From positions 234,666-298,665 of the forward strand of contig NZ_QRGC01000003.1 in the NCBI RefSeq assembly GCF_003448965.1: a stretch of DNA of 64,000 nt, written 5' to 3'. The position numbers and the translations under genes were made by a program. Position 1 is the first letter of the stretch, and each line of letters opens with the position of its first letter. Source of the stretch: Oceanicella sp. SM1341 (GTDB lineage Bacteria > Pseudomonadota > Alphaproteobacteria > Rhodobacterales > Rhodobacteraceae). This document shows positions 17,924 through 27,177 of the stretch, one piece after another. The notes under the pieces were generated by a model that was not told the origin of the DNA, ran no database searches, and worked only from the letters and a program-made list of their open reading frames with translations.

Positions 17924-18637
17924 ATGCCCGAGACATCGCCCGCCCCCCGCCGCATCACCACCTGCGTGTTCGACGCCTACGGCACCCTGTTCGACGTCAC
18001 CGCCGCCGCGCGCGCCTGCGCGGCCGAGCCGGGGCGCGAGGCGCTCGCCGCCGTCGCCCCGCGCCTGGCGGAGACCTGGCGCCTCAAGCAGCTTCAGTAC
18101 TCCTGGCTGCGCGCGGTCACCGGCGCCCATGCCGATTTCTGGCAGGTCACCGGCGAGGCCCTCGCCTACGCGATGGAGGAGGCGGGCCTGGGCGAAGACC
18201 CCGCCCTCGCCGCCCGGCTGATGGACCTCTACCGCGAACTGGACGCCTACACCGAGGTGCCCGCCATGCTCGCGGCCCTGAAATCCGCCGGCCTCGCCAC
18301 CGCCATCCTGTCGAACGGCGCGCCGGAGATGCTCGCCTCCGCCGTCGCCTCCGCCGGCATCGGCCAGCACCTCGACGCGGTGCTCTCGGTCGAGGACGTG
18401 GGCGTGTTCAAGCCCGCCCGGGCGGTCTACGACCTCGTTGGCCGCCGCTTCGGCACCGCCCCGGCCGAGGTGCTCTTCGTCTCCTCCAACGGCTGGGACG
18501 CGGCGGCGGCCTCCGGCTACGGCTTCACCACGCTCTGGGTAAACCGCGCCGGCCTGCCGCAGGACCGCCTGCCCTGGGCGCCGCGCTTCACCGCGCCCGA
18601 CCTCACCACCGTGCCCGACATCGCGGCCCGCGCATGA
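17924..18637 (+). CDS. Haloacid dehalogenase type II-like HAD hydrolase
   Basis: A 237-residue HAD-superfamily protein. Motif I, VFDAYGTLFDV with Asp17, and SNGAPEM (motif II), a Lys in GVFKPARAVYDL (motif III) and VSSNGWDAAAASGYG (motif IV) match L-2-haloacid dehalogenases. A phosphatase is also possible. The start at 17924 has CGGAGGA ten bases upstream; a more distal ATG adds 17 unlike residues. The TGA overlaps the next ATG, so it is coupled to the hydrolase and the dehydratase behind it. Confidence 0.85.
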   Translation: MPETSPAPRRITTCVFDAYGTLFDVTAAARACAAEPGREALAAVAPRLAETWRLKQLQYSWLRAVTGAHADFWQVTGEALAYAMEEAGLGEDPALAARLMDLYRELDAYTEVPAMLAALKSAGLATAILSNGAPEMLASAVASAGIGQHLDAVLSVEDVGVFKPARAVYDLVGRRFGTAPAEVLFVSSNGWDAAAASGYGFTTLWVNRAGLPQDRLPWAPRFTAPDLTTVPDIAARA

Positions 18638-19491
18638 GCCGCTTCACCAGTTCCGACGGCCTCGCCCTCGCCTTCCGCGACGAGGGCACCGGCCCCGCCC
18701 TGCTCTGCCTCCCCGGCCTCACCCGCAACGGCACTGATTTCGACCCGGTGCGCACCGCCTTCGGCCACGCCTGGCGCATCATCAGCCTCGACAGCCGCGG
18801 CCGCGGCGCCTCCGACCATGACCCGCAGTTCCTCAACTACGACGTGCGGGTGGAGACGCGCGACGCGATCGAGCTCATCGACCATCTCGCCCTGCCGCAG
18901 GTGGCGGTGCTGGGCACCTCGCGCGGCGGGCTCATCGCCATGTCCATGGCCGCCATCGTGCCCGACCGGCTGAGCGGCGTGGCGCTGGTCGACGTGGGCC
19001 CCGAGCTCGCGCCCGAGGGCCTCGCCGCCATCATGCCCCATGTGGGCCGCGCCCCCGACCTCCCCTCCCTCGACGCCGCCGCTGCCCGGCTGGCGCAGGT
19101 GAACGCCGACCGCTTCCCCGGCGTCTCCCCCGCGCAATGGCGCACCTGGGCCGCCGGCGTGTTCCGCGAGACACCCGCCGGCCTCGCCCTCACCTACGAC
19201 CCCCGCCTGCGCGACGCCCTGCTCGCCCAGGCCGAGGCCATGGCCGAAACCGGCCCGCCCGACCTCTGGCCGCTCTTCGATCTGCTGAAGGGCCTGCCCC
19301 TCGCCCTGCTGCGCGGCGCGAACTCCGACCTGCTCACGGCCGAAGCGGCCGACCGCATGCAGGCCCGCTTCCCCGACATGATCCGCGCCGATATCCCGGA
19401 CCGCGGCCATGTCCCCTTTCTCGACGAACCCGCGAGCCGCGCCGCCCTCGGCGCCTTCCTGGCCCGCGTCACAGACAGGACAGACCCATGA
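18634..19491 (+). CDS. Alpha/beta-fold hydrolase
   Basis: A 285-residue alpha/beta hydrolase. The nucleophile elbow is VLGTSRGGLIAMS with Ser96, an oxyanion strand LLCLPGLTRNGTDF lies before it, and the final His is in IPDRGHVPFLDEP. The substrate is not evident; esterase or lactonase are likely. It shares four-base ATGA overlaps with both neighbours, a HAD hydrolase and a threonine/serine dehydratase, so all three should be made together. Confidence 0.86.
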   Translation: MSRFTSSDGLALAFRDEGTGPALLCLPGLTRNGTDFDPVRTAFGHAWRIISLDSRGRGASDHDPQFLNYDVRVETRDAIELIDHLALPQVAVLGTSRGGLIAMSMAAIVPDRLSGVALVDVGPELAPEGLAAIMPHVGRAPDLPSLDAAAARLAQVNADRFPGVSPAQWRTWAAGVFRETPAGLALTYDPRLRDALLAQAEAMAETGPPDLWPLFDLLKGLPLALLRGANSDLLTAEAADRMQARFPDMIRADIPDRGHVPFLDEPASRAALGAFLARVTDRTDP

Positions 19492-20465
19492 CCAGCATCG
19501 CGATGATCGAAGCCGCCGCCGCGCGCCTGGCGCCGGTGGTGCGCCGCACGCCGCTCCTCACCTCCGACTGGCTCGACGAGATCGCCGGCCGCCGGGTGTT
19601 CGTGAAGGCCGAATGCCTGCAGCACACCGGTTCGTTCAAGTTCCGCGGCGCCTGGTCCTGCATCTCGGCGCTCGAGCCCGAGGTGCGCGCCCGCGGCGTG
19701 CTCGCCTTCTCCTCGGGCAACCACGCGCAAGGCGTGGCCCGGGCGGCGCGGCTCTTCGGCGTGCCGGCCGTGATCATCATGCCGCGCGACGCGCCGAAGC
19801 TGAAGATCGACAACACCCGCGCCCTTGGCGCCGAGGTGGTGCTCTACGACCGCGCCACCGAGAGCCGCGAGGAGATCGGCGCCGCCCTCTCCGCCGAACG
19901 CAACCTCACCCTCGTGCGCCCCTACGACGACGCGCAGGTGATCGCCGGTCAGGGCACCACCGGGCTCGAGATCGCCGAGCAGGCCGCCGAGGCCGGCGTG
20001 GCGGCCGCCGACGTGCTGGTGTGCTGCGGTGGCGGCGGGCTCACCTCGGGCATCGCCGTGGCGCTGGCCGACCGGGCGCCGGGCCTGCGCGTGCGCCCCT
20101 GCGAGCCGGAGGGCTTCGATGACATGACCCGATCGCTCGCCGCGGGGAATCGCCTGGCGAATCCCTCGCTCACCGGTTCGGTCTGCGACGCGATCCTCAC
20201 GCCGATTCCCGGCGAGATCACCTTTCCCCTCCTCTCCCGCCATTGCGGACCGGGAATCGCGGTGAGCGACGATCAGGCCCTTGCGGCAGTGGCGCTGGCG
20301 TGGTCGCGGCTGAAGCTGGTTCTGGAACCGGGGGGTGCCGTGGCACTCGCCGCTGCGTTGTTTCACGGGGAGAAATTACAGGGAGAAGCTGTAATCGCCG
20401 TGGCTTCGGGCGGAAATGTCGACGCGGCCGTGTTTCAGCGGGCTCTCGCACACGCACCAAACTGA
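19488..20465 (+). CDS. Threonine/serine dehydratase (PLP fold II)
   Basis: A 325-residue fold-type II PLP enzyme. Lys51 in HTGSFKFRGAW should hold PLP, SSGNHAQGVARAA binds substrate carboxylate, and CCGGGGLTSG is the phosphate loop. It lacks the C-terminal ACT-like regulatory domains of biosynthetic IlvA, which marks it as a catabolic threonine/serine dehydratase-type enzyme; a hydroxyaspartate dehydratase or racemase is also possible. It closes the HAD-hydrolase-dehydratase operon. A candidate small RNA lies directly after it. Confidence 0.88.
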   Translation: MTSIAMIEAAAARLAPVVRRTPLLTSDWLDEIAGRRVFVKAECLQHTGSFKFRGAWSCISALEPEVRARGVLAFSSGNHAQGVARAARLFGVPAVIIMPRDAPKLKIDNTRALGAEVVLYDRATESREEIGAALSAERNLTLVRPYDDAQVIAGQGTTGLEIAEQAAEAGVAAADVLVCCGGGGLTSGIAVALADRAPGLRVRPCEPEGFDDMTRSLAAGNRLANPSLTGSVCDAILTPIPGEITFPLLSRHCGPGIAVSDDQALAAVALAWSRLKLVLEPGGAVALAAALFHGEKLQGEAVIAVASGGNVDAAVFQRALAHAPN

Positions 20466-20523
20466 ACCAATCCAGTTTCGTACCATTGCCCGCGCAAGCT
20501 GACTCCCCGTTCAACCTCAGGTG

Positions 20524-20563
20524 TTTCACGCTGTTTTCACGCTGGGTTAAGTACTCTTTACCC
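20524..20563 (+). promoter_or_regulatory. Direct repeats and palindrome ahead of candidate sRNA
   Basis: Two copies of TTTCACGCTG start 11 bases apart (20524 and 20535), followed by GGGTTAAG-TACT-CTTTACCC (20544-20563), an imperfect palindrome with one mismatch per arm. This AT-rich block stands out from the surrounding GC-rich DNA. It would suit regulator binding upstream of the -10-like TATAGT at 20589. Confidence 0.45.
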
Positions 20564-20600
20564 ATCCGATCAAATCTTTTCAGGCAGATATAGTCGGACC

Positions 20601-20724
20601 GGGAAAAGACGCTGGAGGGACCTTCGGGTCTGAGACACCTTCACGGAGCCCTGGCTCCGGTTCTCGAACCGGTCTTGCATTTTCAGAGGCTTGCACCATT
20701 TCGGTGCAAGCCTCTTGTTTTTTC
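20601..20724 (+). ncRNA. Candidate terminator-bounded small RNA
   Basis: No protein is encoded between the dehydratase stop and the convergent dehydrogenase gene. TATAGT at 20589-20594 could be a -10 box, placing the 5' end near 20601; no clear TTGACA was seen. The RNA would be about 124 nt with a GACC-TTCG-GGTC tetraloop hairpin, a GGAGC/GCTCC hairpin, a CCGGTT/AACCGG hairpin, and an excellent intrinsic terminator: a 13-bp stem AGAGGCTTGCACC/GGTGCAAGCCTCT followed by TGTTTTTTC. The T-run is on the plus strand only. It matches none of the classes I checked (6S, SRP RNA, tmRNA). No target is evident. Confidence 0.62.
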
Positions 20725-20750
20725 AGGAAATTCCGGCGGCCCGCAGGGCC

Positions 20751-23237
20751 TCAGACATCCTTGCGGATGGTGAGGTTCTGCGGGTCGTAGGGGCTGTCCT
20801 CGGCCACCACGGCATCCCACAGCTCGCGGTTCATCCGCACCTGCAGCTTCGTGCCCGGCGTGGCGAGATCGGGGCGCACGTAGCCCATGCCCACCTGCTT
20901 GCCGAAGGCCACCGACCAGCCGCCCGAGGTCAGCCGCCCGATCACCTCTTCCCCGGAATAGAGCGCCTCCTTGCCCCAGGGGTCGGTGTCGGCCGGCCCG
21001 TCGATGAGCAGGGTCACGCATTTCGCGCGGATGCCGAGCTTCTCCATCGCCGCCTTGCCGCGGAACTCCTTGGAAAGGTCGACGAACCGGTCCAGCCCCG
21101 CCTCCAGCGGGCTCGCGTCGCGGCCGAGGTCGGAGCCGAAGGCGCGGTAGCTTTTCTCCTGGCGCAGCCAGTTCTGCGCCCGGGCGCCGAACAGGGTCAG
21201 CCCCACCTTGTCGCCCTGCGCCTTCAGCAGGTCATAGAGGTGGTTCTGCATCTCGATCGGGTGGTGGATCTCCCAGCCCAGCTCGCCGGTGTAGGCCACG
21301 CGGATCGCCATGCAGGGCACCATGCCGAGGTCGAGCCGGCGCATCGACAGCCAGGGGAAGCGCTTGTTGGAAAGCGCGGTCTGCGGCTCCGCATCCACCA
21401 CGAGGGGCTCGAGCAACTCGCGTGAGCGCGGGCCGGCCACGGCGAACACGCCCCATTGCGTGCTCACGTCCTGCACCTCGATCCAGCCGAACGCAGCGCG
21501 CTTCTTCGCCGCCTCCTTCACGAGGTAATCCCCGTCATAGGCCTGCGCCGCGCCGGCGGAGACGATGTAATACTCGTCCGCCCCCAGCCGCACGATGGTG
21601 AACTCCGAGCGCACGGTGCCGGCATCGGTGAGCGCGTAGGTGAGGTTGATGCGCCCCTCCTTCGGCAGCTTGTTGCAGGTCAGCCAGTCGAGGAAGGCGG
21701 TGGCGCCGGGCCCCTTCACCATGTGCTTGGTAAAGGCGGTGGCGTCATAGAGCCCCACGCCCTCGCGCACGGCCCGGGCCTCCTTCACCGCGTGCTCCCA
21801 CCAGCCGCCGCGGCGGAAGGAGCGGGAGGCGTGGTCGTCGAAGCCCAGCGGCGCGTAGTAGTTCGGCCGCTCCCAGCCGTTCACCTGGCCGAACTGCGCG
21901 CCCTCGGCCTTCAGCCGCTCGTAGCAGGGCGCGGTGCGCAGCGGGCGGGCCGCCTCGCGCTCCTCGTCGGGGTGGTGCAGCACGAAGACATGCTCGTAGC
22001 ACTCCTCGTTCTTCTTCGTGGCATACTCGCGGTTCACCCATTTGCCGTAGCGGCGCGGGTCGAGCGACCACATGTCGATCTCCGCCTCGCCCTCGGTCAT
22101 CAGCTGGGCGAGGTAATGGCCGGTGCCGCCCGCCGCGGTGATGCCGAAGGAGAAGCCCTCGGCGAACCAGAAGTTCTCCACTCCCGGGGCGGGGCCCACC
22201 AGCGGGTTCCCGTCCGGCGTGTAGCAGATCGGGCCGTTGAAATCGTCCTTCAGCCCCACCGTCTCCGAGGAGGGGATGCGGTGGATCATGCTCATGTACT
22301 CTTCCTCGATGCGCTCGAGGTCGAGGGGGAAGAGATCGGCGCGGAAACTGTCGGGCACGCCGAACTTGAAGCAGGCGGGCGCATTGCGCTCGTAGGGGCC
22401 GAGGATCCAGCCGCCGCGCTCCTCGCGCACATACCACTTGGCGTCCGCGTCGCGCAGCACCGGGTGCTCGCCGTGGGTCTTGCGGTATTCCACCAGCGCC
22501 GGGTCCGGCTCGGTCACGATGTACTGGTGCTCCACCGGCACCGCCGGCAGGTAGCAGCCGATCATCGCCGCGGTGCGCTGTGCGTGGTTGCCCGTGGCGG
22601 TCACCACGTGCTCGCAGGTGATCTCGAACAGCTCCTCCGAGGGCACGAGGTAGCCGCCCTTCTCCACCATCTTGCGGCCCTTGACCACCCACTCGCCCCC
22701 GCGGCGCTCGAAGCCGTCCACCTGCACCCGGCGGTAGATCTCCACGCCGCGCTGGCGCGCGCCCTTGGCCATGGCCTGGGTCACGTCGGCGGGGTTGATG
22801 TAGCCGTCGGTGGGGTGGAAGAGCGCGCCCTTCAGGTCCTCCGTGCGCAGCAGCGGCCAGCGCTCCTTCATCTGCGCGGGCGTGAGGAACTCGTGCGGGA
22901 TGCCCACCGCCTCGGCGTTGGAGGAATAGAGCATGTACTCGTCCATGCGGGCCTGGCTCTGCGCCATGCGCAGGTTGCCCACCACGGAGAAGCCGGCATT
23001 GAGCCCGGTCTCGGCCTCCAGCGTCTTGTAGAACTTCACCGAGTAGTCGTGGATATGGCTGGTCGCATAGCTCATGTTGAACAGCGGCAGCAGGCCTGCG
23101 GCGTGCCAGGTGGAGCCGGAGGTCAGCTCGTCGCGCTCGAGCAGAACCGTCTCCCAGCCGGCCTTCGCTAGGTGATAGGCGATGGACGCGCCGACCGCGC
23201 CACCTCCCACGACAACGGCTCTCGCATGGGTCTTCAT
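20751..23237 (-). CDS. FAD-dependent dimethylglycine/sarcosine dehydrogenase-like protein with GcvT domain
   Basis: An 828-residue two-domain enzyme. The N-terminal DAO-type FAD domain opens with VVVGGGAVGASIAYHLA (residues 7-23) and continues to about residue 400. The C-terminal half is a GcvT/aminomethyltransferase domain that normally binds tetrahydrofolate, with GPGATAFLDWLTCNKLP and VAYTGELGWEIHHP. This architecture oxidatively demethylates dimethylglycine, sarcosine or related methylamines and passes formaldehyde units to folate. Rhodobacterales carry many paralogs, so the substrate is not assigned. The start at 23237 gives the usual MKTHARAVVVGGG. It is a single gene convergent with the sRNA. 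Confidence 0.9.
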   Translation of the reverse strand: MKTHARAVVVGGGAVGASIAYHLAKAGWETVLLERDELTSGSTWHAAGLLPLFNMSYATSHIHDYSVKFYKTLEAETGLNAGFSVVGNLRMAQSQARMDEYMLYSSNAEAVGIPHEFLTPAQMKERWPLLRTEDLKGALFHPTDGYINPADVTQAMAKGARQRGVEIYRRVQVDGFERRGGEWVVKGRKMVEKGGYLVPSEELFEITCEHVVTATGNHAQRTAAMIGCYLPAVPVEHQYIVTEPDPALVEYRKTHGEHPVLRDADAKWYVREERGGWILGPYERNAPACFKFGVPDSFRADLFPLDLERIEEEYMSMIHRIPSSETVGLKDDFNGPICYTPDGNPLVGPAPGVENFWFAEGFSFGITAAGGTGHYLAQLMTEGEAEIDMWSLDPRRYGKWVNREYATKKNEECYEHVFVLHHPDEEREAARPLRTAPCYERLKAEGAQFGQVNGWERPNYYAPLGFDDHASRSFRRGGWWEHAVKEARAVREGVGLYDATAFTKHMVKGPGATAFLDWLTCNKLPKEGRINLTYALTDAGTVRSEFTIVRLGADEYYIVSAGAAQAYDGDYLVKEAAKKRAAFGWIEVQDVSTQWGVFAVAGPRSRELLEPLVVDAEPQTALSNKRFPWLSMRRLDLGMVPCMAIRVAYTGELGWEIHHPIEMQNHLYDLLKAQGDKVGLTLFGARAQNWLRQEKSYRAFGSDLGRDASPLEAGLDRFVDLSKEFRGKAAMEKLGIRAKCVTLLIDGPADTDPWGKEALYSGEEVIGRLTSGGWSVAFGKQVGMGYVRPDLATPGTKLQVRMNRELWDAVVAEDSPYDPQNLTIRKDV

Positions 23238-23430
23238 CAGGCTGTCTCCGAAATGACAGGGGGTCTGGCCCGGACCATGCCCGAACCCGCTCCCGCGCAA
23301 CACGATGGCGACGACGCAACACCGCGCAAAACCGACCAGCGCCGGGCCGCCGGCCCTCCGCCGCCGGGAAGAAAACCTTAACCCCGCAGCGCCAGAGTGC
23401 CGCAATGCCATCTCTTTCGGAGGACCCGAA

Positions 23431-24180
23431 ATGCCGTCGCCAATCTTCCTGGTCCGGAGCCTCGCCCTGGGGCTGGCCTTTCTGCTCTCCCCGCTGTCCC
23501 ACGCGGCAGGCCAGGTCCACTGGGACTATTCGGGCCAGGGCGGCCCGTCCCACTGGGGCGATCTGAGCGCGGACTGGGAAGACTGCCGTGCCGGGCATCA
23601 GCAGAGCCCGATCGACATCGGCCGCGCCACCGCGGCGCTGCTGCTGAAGGTGGAGCTGCACTGGCAGGCGACCGAGTGGACGGTGATCAACAACGGCCAC
23701 ACCATCCAGGTGAACGGCGCCTCGGCCGGCTACGCGATGATCGACGGCGCGCGCTACGAGCTCCTGCAGTTCCACTTCCACGCCCCCTCCGAGCACACGG
23801 TGGGCGGGGCGCATTTCCCGATGGAGGTGCATTTCGTCCATGCCGACGCGGAGGGCCGCCTCGCCGTCATCGGGGTGATGCTGCAGGCCGGCGGCAACAA
23901 CAGCCTGTTCCGCACCCTGATGTTCCTCGCCCCGAAGGAGGAGGGCGCCCAGAGCCCGGCCGGCCAGATCGAGCCGCTCGAACTGGTCAGCGACGTCTCG
24001 CGCGTCATCCGCTACCAGGGCTCGCTCACCACGCCGCCCTGCTCGGAAACCGTGCTCTGGACGGTGCTCAAGCAGCCCGTCTTCGTCAACCAGCGCGACA
24101 TAGACGCCTTCACCGCCCTGTTCCCGATGAACGCCCGCCCGGTGCAGCCGCTGTTCCGCCGCTTCGTGCTGGAAAACTGA
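23431..24180 (+). CDS. Alpha-class carbonic anhydrase, secreted
   Basis: A 249-residue protein with a signal peptide (hydrophobic core LALGLAFLLS, cleavage near SHAAG) and a eukaryotic-like alpha carbonic anhydrase domain. QSPIDI, the zinc histidines in QFHFHAPSEH plus the later MEVHFVH, and LTTPPCSETV are all present. It hydrates CO2 to bicarbonate in the periplasm. The start at 23431 has CGGAGGA upstream. The M3 peptidase follows 65 bases later on the same strand but has its own ribosome site. Confidence 0.94.
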   Translation: MPSPIFLVRSLALGLAFLLSPLSHAAGQVHWDYSGQGGPSHWGDLSADWEDCRAGHQQSPIDIGRATAALLLKVELHWQATEWTVINNGHTIQVNGASAGYAMIDGARYELLQFHFHAPSEHTVGGAHFPMEVHFVHADAEGRLAVIGVMLQAGGNNSLFRTLMFLAPKEEGAQSPAGQIEPLELVSDVSRVIRYQGSLTTPPCSETVLWTVLKQPVFVNQRDIDAFTALFPMNARPVQPLFRRFVLEN

Positions 24181-24245
24181 CCGCCCCTTGGAGCGCGGCC
24201 GGGCGGGGGTTATATCTCGGAGCGACCCAGGAAACGGAGCTCCCG

Positions 24246-26270
24246 ATGACCGCAAATCCCCTGCTCGGCCCCTTCACCGGCCCCTTCGGCCTGCCGCCCT
24301 TCGCCGAGATCGAGGATGCGCATTTCGCACCCGCCTACGACGCCGCGCTGGCCGAAACCCGCGCCGCGATCAACGCGATCGCCGACAATCCGGAGCCGCC
24401 CAGCTTCGCCAACACCATCGAGGCGATGGAGCGCTCGGACACCACGCTCGACCGGGTGGGCGGCGTGTTCTGGAACCTCGTCGGGGCCGACACGAACGAC
24501 ACCCGCCAGGCCCTGCAGCGCGAGCTGTCGCCGAAGCTCTCGGCCTTCTACTCCGAGACGATGATGAACGCCGCCCTCTTCGCCCGCATCGAGGCGCTGA
24601 TGGCCGACACCTCCGGCCTCACGCCCGAGCAGGCGCGGGTGCTCGAGCTCTACCACACCATGTTCGTGCGCTCCGGCGCCCGGCTGGAGGGCGAGGCCCG
24701 CGCCCGCCTCACCGAGATCATGCAGCGCCTCGCCGTGCTCGGCACGCAATTCTCGCAAAACGTTCTGGCGGAAGAGAAATCCTGGGAGCTCCCCCTCGCC
24801 GCGGCCGATCTCGAGGGCCTGCCGGACTTCCTGGTCGACGCCGCCGCCGAGACCGCGCGCGAGCGTGGGCGCGAGGGCCATGTCATCACCCTGTCGCGCT
24901 CGCTCATCGTGCCCTTCCTGCAGTTCTCCCCGCGCCGCGACCTGCGCGAGACCGCCTTCCGCGCCTGGACCGCGCGGGGCGAGAACGCCAACGAGAACGA
25001 CACCCGCGCCATCGTCGCCGAGATGCTGGCCCTGCGCGAGGAGCGCGCGAAGCTGCTCGGCTTCCCCAGCTTCTCCGCCTTCAAGCTCGACAGGCAGATG
25101 GCCGGCACGCCCGAGCGCGTGCGCGAGCTCCTGATGGCGGTCTGGGAGCCGGCGCGCGCCCGTGCCCTCGCCGATGCCGCCCGGCTCGAGGGGCTGATGC
25201 ACGCCGATGGCGTGAACGCCCCCCTCGCCGCCTGGGACTGGCGCTACTACGCCGAGAAGCTGCGCCACGCCGAGCATGATCTCGACGAGACCGAGCTCAA
25301 GCCCTACCTGCAGCTCGACAACATCATCGCCGCCGCCTTCGACACCGCGCACCGCCTGTTCGGCATCGAGGTGCGCCCGCTCGACGTGCCGCTCTACCAC
25401 CCCGATTGCCGGGCCTGGGAGGTGACGAAGGCCGGCCGCCACATGGGCGTGTTCATCGGCGATTACTTCGCCCGCGGCTCGAAGCGCTCCGGCGCCTGGT
25501 GCTCCTCCTTCCGCAACCAGAGCCGGATGGACGGCGAGGTGCGCCCCATCGTGGTCAACGTGTGCAACTTCGCCAAGGCGCCGGCCGGCCAGCCCAGCCT
25601 GCTCACCTTCGACGATGCCCGCACCCTGTTCCACGAGTTCGGCCATGCCCTGCACGCGCTGATGTCGGATGTCACCTACGCCTTCATCTCCGGCACCTCC
25701 GTGGCGCGCGACTTCGTGGAGCTGCCCTCCCAGCTCTACGAGCACTGGCTCTCCACCCCCGAAGTGCTGTCGAAATACGCCCTGCACGCGAAGACCGGCC
25801 AGCCGATGCCGAAAGCCCTGCTCGAGCGGCTGATCGCGGCGGAGAACTTCGACCAGGGCTTCGCCACGGTGGAATACGTCGCCTCCGCCCTCGTCGACCT
25901 CGACTTCCACTCCGGCCCCGCCCCGGCAGACCCGATGGCCGCCCAGGCCGAGACCCTCGCGCGCATCGGCATGCCGGAGGCGATCACCATGCGCCACGCC
26001 ACGCCGCATTTCACCCATGTCTTCTCGGGCGACGGCTATTCCTCGGGCTATTACAGCTACATGTGGTCGGAGGTGATGGACGCCGACGCCTTCGAGGCCT
26101 TCCGCGAGACCGGCGACGTGTTCGACGGCGAGACGGCGGAAAAGCTCCTGCGCCACATCTACTCCGCCGGCGGCTCGGCCGAGGCGGCCGATCTCTACAC
26201 CGCCTTCCGCGGCCGCCTGCCGGACGTGAGCGCCCTGCTCAAGGGCCGCGGCCTCGACACCGCCGCCTGA
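24246..26270 (+). CDS. M3-family oligopeptidase (peptidyl-dipeptidase Dcp / oligopeptidase A type)
   Basis: A 674-residue zinc peptidase of family M3. The thermolysin-like motif HEFGH is at about residues 463-467, and the third zinc ligand follows in a downstream helix near DFVELPSQLYEHW. The domain GVFIGDYFARGSKRSGAW precedes the site. Such cytoplasmic enzymes trim short peptides left by proteolysis. No signal peptide is seen. It converges with the CDF transporter gene with only 22 bases between stops. Confidence 0.93.
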   Translation: MTANPLLGPFTGPFGLPPFAEIEDAHFAPAYDAALAETRAAINAIADNPEPPSFANTIEAMERSDTTLDRVGGVFWNLVGADTNDTRQALQRELSPKLSAFYSETMMNAALFARIEALMADTSGLTPEQARVLELYHTMFVRSGARLEGEARARLTEIMQRLAVLGTQFSQNVLAEEKSWELPLAAADLEGLPDFLVDAAAETARERGREGHVITLSRSLIVPFLQFSPRRDLRETAFRAWTARGENANENDTRAIVAEMLALREERAKLLGFPSFSAFKLDRQMAGTPERVRELLMAVWEPARARALADAARLEGLMHADGVNAPLAAWDWRYYAEKLRHAEHDLDETELKPYLQLDNIIAAAFDTAHRLFGIEVRPLDVPLYHPDCRAWEVTKAGRHMGVFIGDYFARGSKRSGAWCSSFRNQSRMDGEVRPIVVNVCNFAKAPAGQPSLLTFDDARTLFHEFGHALHALMSDVTYAFISGTSVARDFVELPSQLYEHWLSTPEVLSKYALHAKTGQPMPKALLERLIAAENFDQGFATVEYVASALVDLDFHSGPAPADPMAAQAETLARIGMPEAITMRHATPHFTHVFSGDGYSSGYYSYMWSEVMDADAFEAFRETGDVFDGETAEKLLRHIYSAGGSAEAADLYTAFRGRLPDVSALLKGRGLDTAA

Positions 26271-26292
26271 AGCGCGCCTGCCGGCCCCGGGC

Positions 26293-27177
26293 TCAGCCGT
26301 GCCCGCGGCCGGCGACGTCCTTGTGGATGATCACTTCTGCGTTAGGCACCGCGCGGACGATCGAGCGCCGCAGCGCCGCGCCGATGTCATGCGCCTGGGC
26401 GAGAGACTGCCGGCCGTCGAGCTCGATATGCACCTGGATGAACACCTTGGTTCCGGCCATCCGGGTCTTGAGGTCGTGATGGCCGTGCACGCCGGGCCAG
26501 TTCTCCACGATGCCGCGCACCCGGGTCACCAGCTCGGGGTCGGCGCCGCGGTCCATCAGCGCGTCCCAGGCGGATTTGCCGATGCGCAGCGCCCCCAGCA
26601 GCAGCATGGCCGCCGCGCCCAGCGCCACCACGGAATCGACCCGCCCCAGCCCGAAATGCTGCGAGGCGAACAGCGCCACCAGCGCGCCGATATTGGGCAC
26701 GAGATCGCCCACGTAATGCAGCGAATCCGCCGAAACCACCTTGGAACCGGTGCGGGCGGCCACCCGGCGCTGGTACCAGACCAGCACAAGCGTCAGCACC
26801 ACCGAGACCAGCATCACCGCGATGCCGGCGGCCTCGCTGCGCAGCGGCTCGGAGGGGCCGCGCAGCCGCTCCACCGCGCTCCAGCCGATGAACAGGCCCG
26901 AGCCGCCCACCATCAGCGCCTGCGCCAGCGCCATCAGGTCCTCCGCCGAGGTATGGCCGAAGGCATGGTCGCGGTCGGGCGGGCGCGCGGCATAGCGGAT
27001 GGCCAGCAGCCCGGTGGAGGACACCAGCAGGTCGAGCGCGGAATCGGTGAGGCTGGCGGCGATCGACAGCGAGCCGGTGGCCGTGAGCGCGAGGAACTTC
27101 AGAATCACCAGCACACCAGCCACAGTCACGGAGGCGATGCCTGCGCCAAGATTCTGCCGGTGTTCTGACGCATTCAT
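26293..27177 (-). CDS. Cation diffusion facilitator (FieF/CDF type)
   Basis: A 294-residue metal-proton antiporter with six predicted membrane helices and a cytoplasmic C-domain. CDF metal-site residues appear in LTDSALDLLVS, HAFGHTSAEDL and SADSLHYVGDLVPN, arranged as DxxxD/HxxxD pairs of a FieF-like iron/zinc exporter. The C-domain HGHHDLKTRMAGTKVFIQVHIELDG holds further metal histidines. I prefer the ATG at 27177 over an earlier one because a GGGAG site precedes it. It is divergent from mucR across an AT-rich, palindrome-rich gap. Confidence 0.9.
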   Translation of the reverse strand: MNASEHRQNLGAGIASVTVAGVLVILKFLALTATGSLSIAASLTDSALDLLVSSTGLLAIRYAARPPDRDHAFGHTSAEDLMALAQALMVGGSGLFIGWSAVERLRGPSEPLRSEAAGIAVMLVSVVLTLVLVWYQRRVAARTGSKVVSADSLHYVGDLVPNIGALVALFASQHFGLGRVDSVVALGAAAMLLLGALRIGKSAWDALMDRGADPELVTRVRGIVENWPGVHGHHDLKTRMAGTKVFIQVHIELDGRQSLAQAHDIGAALRRSIVRAVPNAEVIIHKDVAGRGHG

